Source: JBQTHP01 sp052389755
GTDB taxonomy: Bacteria; Pseudomonadota; Gammaproteobacteria; Steroidobacterales; Steroidobacteraceae
Assembly: GCA_052389755.1 (NCBI GenBank)
Contig: JBQTHP010000163.1
Coordinates: 1-26,704, forward strand
Direction: 5' to 3'
DNA: 26,704 nucleotides
Shown in pieces: positions 22,475 to 26,704 of this stretch (within the stretch, counting starts at the first letter, position 1; each line of letters opens with the position of its first letter). A program made the translations under genes and the position numbers. A model generated the notes under the pieces. That model was not told the DNA's origin. It saw only the letters and a program-made list of their open reading frames with translations, and ran no database searches.

Positions 22475-23721
22475 TGCGCGTCGTCATCTGCGGAGCGGGG
22501 GTCATCGGCCTCAACTGCGCCCACTATCTGCGCGAGCGCGGTCATGAGGTCACGGTAGTCGAACGAGAGACCCGCGAACGCGACGCCTGCTCGTTCGGAA
22601 ACATGGGGATGGTCCTCCCCAGTCATTTCGTTCCGCTCGCGGCGCCGGGCGTGGTGCCTCGTGCGTTGAAATGGATGTTCGACAGCGCGAGCCCGTTCTA
22701 CGTCCGCCCGCGGGTCGATCCGGATTTCATCGCCTGGGCGTTCAGGTTCATTCGTGCCGCGAACGCGAAGCACGCGAGCCGGAGCTCCCCGCTGATGCGC
22801 GATCTGCTCTTCGCGAGCCGCCGGCTGTACGAAGAGCTCGCCGATCGCACGGCCAACGAGCTCGGTCTGGTCAAGCGCGGCATGCTCATCCTGTGCAGGA
22901 CGGCCCATGGGCTCGACGAAGAAGCGCAAGCAGCCGCCGTCGCGAACGCGCTCGGCGTGCCCGGCGAAGTCGTCTCGCCCGCGCGGGCCGCCGAGCTCGA
23001 TCCCGGCGCGCAGATGGACATCGTCGGCGCGGTGTACTACCCGCTCGATTGCCATCTGACGCCTGCGCGGCTGATGGCCACGCTCCTCGATCTCACGGAA
23101 GCGGCGGGCGTGAATTTCCGCTGGTCCACCGAAGTCACCGGCTGGCGCACGTCGAACGCGCGTATCGAGGCGGCGAAAACCACGGCGGGAGAGTTGGCTG
23201 CCGATGCGTTCGTCCTGGCCGGCGGATCATGGTCGCCGGCGATCGTGCGCGGCCTCGGAATCAAGCTGTCGCTGCAAGCCGGCAAGGGATACAGCGTGAC
23301 CCTCACGCGTCCGCGTGAATTGCCGCAATTGTGCTCGGCGTTGAGCGAAGCGCGGGTAGCCGTGACGCCGATGGGATCGTCGCTGAGAATCGGCGGCACC
23401 ATGGAGCTCACCGGCATGAACCGGACGATCCGGAACGAACGCGTGCGGGCCATCATTGACGCGGCGACGCGGTATTTCCCGGCCCTGCGCCCCGAGGACT
23501 TTCGCGACGCGCCCCCTTGGGCGGGCTTGCGCCCGTGCTCCCCGGACGGCCTGCCGTACGTGGGCCGGTTCGCTCGCTACCCGAATCTGTGCGCAGCGAC
23601 CGGTCACGCCACGATGGGCGTGAGCCTCGGGCCGATTACGGGGAAGCTCGTTGCCGAGATCCTCTCGGACGGGACACCGTCGATCGCCATCGAGGCGCTC
23701 GCTCCGGATCGTTACGCATGA
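22474..23721 (+). CDS. FAD-dependent D-amino-acid dehydrogenase (probable cis-4-hydroxy-D-proline)
   Basis: The 415-residue DadA-like oxidoreductase has an N-terminal FAD fold (MRVVICGAGVIGLNCAHYLR, dinucleotide motif at residues 7-12, then VTVVERE) and CSFGNMGMVLPSH as in D-amino-acid dehydrogenases. The C-terminal FAD block is WAGLRPCSPDGLPYVGRF, then GHATMGVSLGPITGKLVAE. The start at 22474 overlaps the epimerase stop. Family members next to hydroxyproline epimerases oxidise cis-4-hydroxy-D-proline and feed electrons to the respiratory chain, so the enzyme is probably membrane-associated on the cytoplasmic face. A general DadA role is the main alternative. It converges on the second TonB receptor, 13 bp away. 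Confidence 0.9.
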   Translation: MRVVICGAGVIGLNCAHYLRERGHEVTVVERETRERDACSFGNMGMVLPSHFVPLAAPGVVPRALKWMFDSASPFYVRPRVDPDFIAWAFRFIRAANAKHASRSSPLMRDLLFASRRLYEELADRTANELGLVKRGMLILCRTAHGLDEEAQAAAVANALGVPGEVVSPARAAELDPGAQMDIVGAVYYPLDCHLTPARLMATLLDLTEAAGVNFRWSTEVTGWRTSNARIEAAKTTAGELAADAFVLAGGSWSPAIVRGLGIKLSLQAGKGYSVTLTRPRELPQLCSALSEARVAVTPMGSSLRIGGTMELTGMNRTIRNERVRAIIDAATRYFPALRPEDFRDAPPWAGLRPCSPDGLPYVGRFARYPNLCAATGHATMGVSLGPITGKLVAEILSDGTPSIAIEALAPDRYA

Positions 23722-23734
23722 TCGCGCTTTCGCG

Positions 23735-26104
23735 CTACAGGTTGAACCTGATCCCGATCCACGCACCTCGCGGAGGACCGGCTCCGAAGAAACGAGGATC
23801 AGAGAAGGTTTCGAAGACCTCGTCCGGCTCGCCGAGCAGGCCGAAGGTCTCATACTCCTCGTCGAGCACGTTCTCGATGCGCGCGAACAGCAGTCCACGA
23901 TCCCCGAGCCGGAATTCGCTGCGCAGATTGAGCACCGCGTAGCTGTCGGTCCTTCCAAGCGCATTCACCTCGTCGCCCCGCACATGAACACCGGAGCGAA
24001 GGAGGGCGTCGGCTCCGATCATGAAACGACCGTTCAAGCTCAAGTCGATGCCGAGATTCGCCTGGTGCCTCGGTATGCCCGGAATGCTCGAGCCTTCGGC
24101 CACGAGCAGCTTGCCGTCGCCGGCGATCTGCGGCGCCACTTCGTCCTCAAAGAGCGGATGGTTCGGACTGTTGACGACGAACGCGTCCTCGAATGTTGCC
24201 TCGAGATAACTGTACTCGACGAACCAGTGGACGCGTCGCACGCGTTGCGAGAAGCCGAGCTCGATACCGGCGCGCCGGGTATCGGCGACGTTGTCGAAAA
24301 AGCCGACGTTCGCCTGTGCGCCTCCGACCGTCTGGAAGAGGATGTCGTCTTCGTTCGTCGTCTGGAACGCTCCCAGTCGCCACCGCAGCGCACCGGCGTT
24401 GCCGCGCACGCCGAGCTCCCCGCTCCTGGCGACGACCTCATCGAGCGGAGGGTCGGCGAGGAATGCATTCGGCAGATTGCACGGCGCATCTTCACTCGCG
24501 CAGGCAAGCTCCACAGGGGTGGGCGCACGTGCCGATTGTCCGTAGCTGCCGAACATCGTGATGGCTCGCGTCGCGCGGAACGTGATCCCTGCAGCCGGAT
24601 TGAAGCGCTCGAAGCCGTGGCTGCCGTCGAGCTCCGGAGTCTGGCCGCTGCGGTCCGCCAGCCGGATCCGCGTATCGTCATAGCGGCCCGACAGCGTGAG
24701 CACGGCCCGCTCCGACAGATGGAGAGCATTCAGAAAATAGACGCTTGCGGCCGATGAGGCGCTGTCGAGGTTGGTGCGGAACTCGTCGGCAAAGATCCCG
24801 GAGCGCGACGTGCTGCGGTCTTCGAGCAGGCGCGCGACCTCGACGGCCGAATCGAAAGAGGTTTCGCCCTTCGCATACGCGGCCCCGAGCGTAAGGTTGT
24901 TCTCGCGCCCACGCACGCTGGAGCGAAAGCTGAGTTGGGCGGACCCGCCGTAGCCCTCCTGTTCGCGGCGGCCCAGGTTGTTGATCGCGTTCAGCTCCTC
25001 GCCGTCGAGCTCCGCCTCGATCGGCGCGCCGTTCGGATCGAGCACCAGCTCGATCTCCGCGTCATCAGCCGCCGAGCATGCACCGTCCGCGTTCAGGTCG
25101 ATGAAATCTTCCTCGACGAGAAACTCCTCGGTGCCGAATTCGCACTCCTCGAATATCGTTCCGTCGCCGTTGAACATGTCCGTGTCGATCGATCGGTGGA
25201 AGAGGTTCCCCGCTATCTGGAAGGCATCGGATGGCCTGAGCGAGCCCTCGAGGATCACCTGCGTCAGGGAGTTCTCCGTGATGTCGGGATGCGTGAACAC
25301 CTGCTCACGGTCGACGGCGAGCAGCTCGGCGGGGGAGCTGCCGTTGCCGCGCAGATTCGTGTCCGCGTGCGCCACGCTCAGATCGAGCGTGGAGCGATCC
25401 CCCCGCAGGCTGAGCGCACCGAAGAATCTGAGCGCATCGGAGGGGGAGAAGTCCCGCCAGCCGTCTTCCTCGAAGTAGTCGACGGCACCGTAGTAACCCC
25501 AGCGGCCGTCGTTTCCGCCGTGCTGCGCCGAAGCCACGCGTCTTCCGAACGAGCCCGCGTAGGCTTCGCCGGCGGTGCCCTGGAAACTGAAACCATTCTT
25601 CATCTGCAGCGACAGCGCGCCGCCGAGCGTGTTCAGTCCGAAGACCGGGTTCGTGCCGGCGAGCAGCTGCACGCTGTCGATTGCGGACAGCGGGACCAGA
25701 TCCCAGTTCACCGTGTCGCCGAACGGCTCGTTGATGCGCACTCCATTCTGGTACACGGTGAGCCCGGGCGAGAGGCCGAGCAGGGGCGATGCGGTGAAGC
25801 CCCGGAAGTTCACGTCCGGCTGCAGCGGGTTGTTCTGCGCGTGATTGACGTTGACGCTCGCGAAGTTGCGATTGAGAAAATCCGACAGATCCAGCGCTTG
25901 CGCCCTGCCGATCTGCTCGGCGGTGGCGCGCTGGACGTTGGCCGGGACGAGATCGGGATCCACGCCGGTACCATAGGGGGCAACGATCACGATCTCCTGG
26001 AGCGCTCGCGATGCCTGTTCCTCCGCCAGAACGAGGGCGGGCTGCACGGTGGCGCCGGCTGCGGCGAGCAGCAGGCGACGCAGTGCGTGGCGGGACGGAT
26101 TCAT
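23735..26104 (-). CDS. TonB-dependent outer-membrane receptor
   Basis: The 789-residue receptor starts at ATG 26104 with a signal peptide (MNPSRHALRRLLLAAAGATV, ending near LVLAEE). A TonB-box-like LQEIVIVAPYG precedes the plug (DLSDFLNRNFASVNVNHAQN, then VNFRGFTASPLLGLSPGLTV and QLLAGTNPVFGLNTLGGALS). The barrel ends in the aromatic-rich RGAWIGIRFNL. The NNPLQPDVNFRGF/NEPFGDTVNWDLVP motifs mark a receptor group common in environmental Proteobacteria, ligand unknown. An acidic loop with an EF-hand-like DLNADGACSAAD (residues 336-347) lies within a roughly 50-residue, mostly extracellular-type insertion. Its position next to the hydroxyproline genes is suggestive only, as it is convergent. Confidence 0.92.
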   Translation of the reverse strand: MNPSRHALRRLLLAAAGATVQPALVLAEEQASRALQEIVIVAPYGTGVDPDLVPANVQRATAEQIGRAQALDLSDFLNRNFASVNVNHAQNNPLQPDVNFRGFTASPLLGLSPGLTVYQNGVRINEPFGDTVNWDLVPLSAIDSVQLLAGTNPVFGLNTLGGALSLQMKNGFSFQGTAGEAYAGSFGRRVASAQHGGNDGRWGYYGAVDYFEEDGWRDFSPSDALRFFGALSLRGDRSTLDLSVAHADTNLRGNGSSPAELLAVDREQVFTHPDITENSLTQVILEGSLRPSDAFQIAGNLFHRSIDTDMFNGDGTIFEECEFGTEEFLVEEDFIDLNADGACSAADDAEIELVLDPNGAPIEAELDGEELNAINNLGRREQEGYGGSAQLSFRSSVRGRENNLTLGAAYAKGETSFDSAVEVARLLEDRSTSRSGIFADEFRTNLDSASSAASVYFLNALHLSERAVLTLSGRYDDTRIRLADRSGQTPELDGSHGFERFNPAAGITFRATRAITMFGSYGQSARAPTPVELACASEDAPCNLPNAFLADPPLDEVVARSGELGVRGNAGALRWRLGAFQTTNEDDILFQTVGGAQANVGFFDNVADTRRAGIELGFSQRVRRVHWFVEYSYLEATFEDAFVVNSPNHPLFEDEVAPQIAGDGKLLVAEGSSIPGIPRHQANLGIDLSLNGRFMIGADALLRSGVHVRGDEVNALGRTDSYAVLNLRSEFRLGDRGLLFARIENVLDEEYETFGLLGEPDEVFETFSDPRFFGAGPPRGAWIGIRFNL

Positions 26105-26239
26105 GGTTGTTCTCAGTTCGGCCCGGCTGGGCATGGAAACCGCGTCGGCCCTAGAATTTCACAATGCGCCGGGGGCAGGACAGGGAGTTTTTCCCGATTT
26201 GGGCGATAACGGGCGCAAAGCGAGCCCGGAGGACACCGG

Positions 26240-26704
26240 ATGACGAACGTCGAGCTCGAGCGGGCCAATCCTCGGCGTGACCTCGCAGCCATCGGGCTCG
26301 TCACGCTTCTCGTCGCCGTCCTCTGCGTGCGATTCGAGTTCGGCGAGCGATTCTTCGCGGCGACCCGTCAGTGGGAACACTTCCAGCTCGACGAATTGCC
26401 GGTCGTACTCCTGACGCTCGTGCTCTCCCTCGCGTGGTTCGCGGGCCGCCGCTACGGCGAAGCGCGCGACGAGCTCGCGCTCCGGCGTGCCGCGGAAGCG
26501 CAGCTCGACCGGTTGCTTCTCGAGAATCGGCGGCTCGCGCAGGACAATCTTCGGGCGCAGGAGGCCGAGCGCAAGAGCCTCGCGCGCGAGCTTCACGACG
26601 AGCTGGGCCAGTATCTGAACGCCATCAAGACCGACGCCGTATCGATTCAGGACAGGGCGGCCGACAGTCCGCCCGTGCTGCGCGCCGCGTCCGCCATCGT
26701 CGGG
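26240..26704 (+). CDS. Sensor histidine kinase, N-terminal part (UhpB/NarX type), cut by window end
   Basis: The frame opens at ATG 26240 after a strong GGAGGA ribosome site and stays open to the last base (155 codons). Two membrane helices (AAIGLVTLLVAVLCVRF and PVVLLTLVLSLAWFAG) flank a short, roughly 25-residue periplasmic loop. A coiled coil (RRAAEAQLDRLLLENRRLAQ) and the HisKA_3 dimerisation motif ERKSLARELHDELGQYLNAI follow, with His as the phosphorylation site. The ATP-binding domain lies beyond the window. Such kinases usually pair with a NarL/LuxR-type regulator, expected immediately downstream. It is divergent from the TonB receptor across a 135-bp gap, so it could control it. Confidence 0.88.
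   Translation, partial: MTNVELERANPRRDLAAIGLVTLLVAVLCVRFEFGERFFAATRQWEHFQLDELPVVLLTLVLSLAWFAGRRYGEARDELALRRAAEAQLDRLLLENRRLAQDNLRAQEAERKSLARELHDELGQYLNAIKTDAVSIQDRAADSPPVLRAASAIVG

Noticed and set aside
24935..26209. 424-codon open frame antisense to the second TonB receptor
   Set aside because: Low-complexity shadow of a strongly supported coding sequence.

Overview
The window is high-GC bacterial DNA that reads most like a Pseudomonadota genome, probably an environmental gammaproteobacterium. The evidence is two large TonB-dependent outer-membrane receptors, Gram-negative signal peptides and a lipobox, a TPR-GGDEF sensor, and a MoxR/DUF58/DUF4129/SpoIIM/RDD operon of proteobacterial type. 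No tRNA, rRNA, CRISPR array, intact insertion sequence or phage gene was seen. The taxonomic placement is inference from protein style only.

Layout. Positions 1-1626 hold a broken, window-truncated TPR-type secreted protein (-) and a divergent RarD/EamA transporter (+) whose 3' end runs into a small dispersed repeat. A strong GC hairpin follows. Positions 1830-9013 (-) are a tight eight-gene operon, transcribed from 9013 downwards: RDD, RDD, SpoIIM-like, unknown membrane protein, DUF4129, DUF4350, MoxR ATPase, DUF58. Positions 9134-12750 hold a compact and poorly characterised locus. A GbsR/MarR regulator has a near-consensus promoter and a perfect 32-bp palindrome lying across its own start codon. 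It is followed by a three-TM protein, a broken DUF4166 gene, an intact DUF4166 gene and a DCC-family protein, all overlapping, and then a convergent saccharopine-dehydrogenase-like protein. This is the best candidate here for an undescribed system.

Positions 12751-13257 have no convincing gene. Positions 13258-17441 (-) carry a TonB receptor followed by a TPR-GGDEF diguanylate cyclase. Positions 17577-19067 (+) carry an exported SAM-methyltransferase-fold protein and a frameshifted PRC-barrel-like lipoprotein. Positions 19076-19521 hold a C-terminal M20 peptidase remnant and an inverted pair of the dispersed repeat. A CaiB/BaiF CoA transferase/racemase (+) and a single-domain response regulator (-) follow, converging on each other. 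Positions 21324-23721 (+) form a translationally coupled dodecin, 4-hydroxyproline epimerase and FAD D-amino-acid dehydrogenase operon, which fits the first two steps of hydroxyproline catabolism. A second TonB receptor (-) and the start of a UhpB/NarX-type histidine kinase (+, cut by the window end) complete the window.

A recurring theme is damage. Four genes (TPR protein, first DUF4166, PRC lipoprotein, M20 peptidase) carry frame-breaking deletions, while their neighbours are intact. Read mapping is needed to separate genuine gene decay from assembly error.
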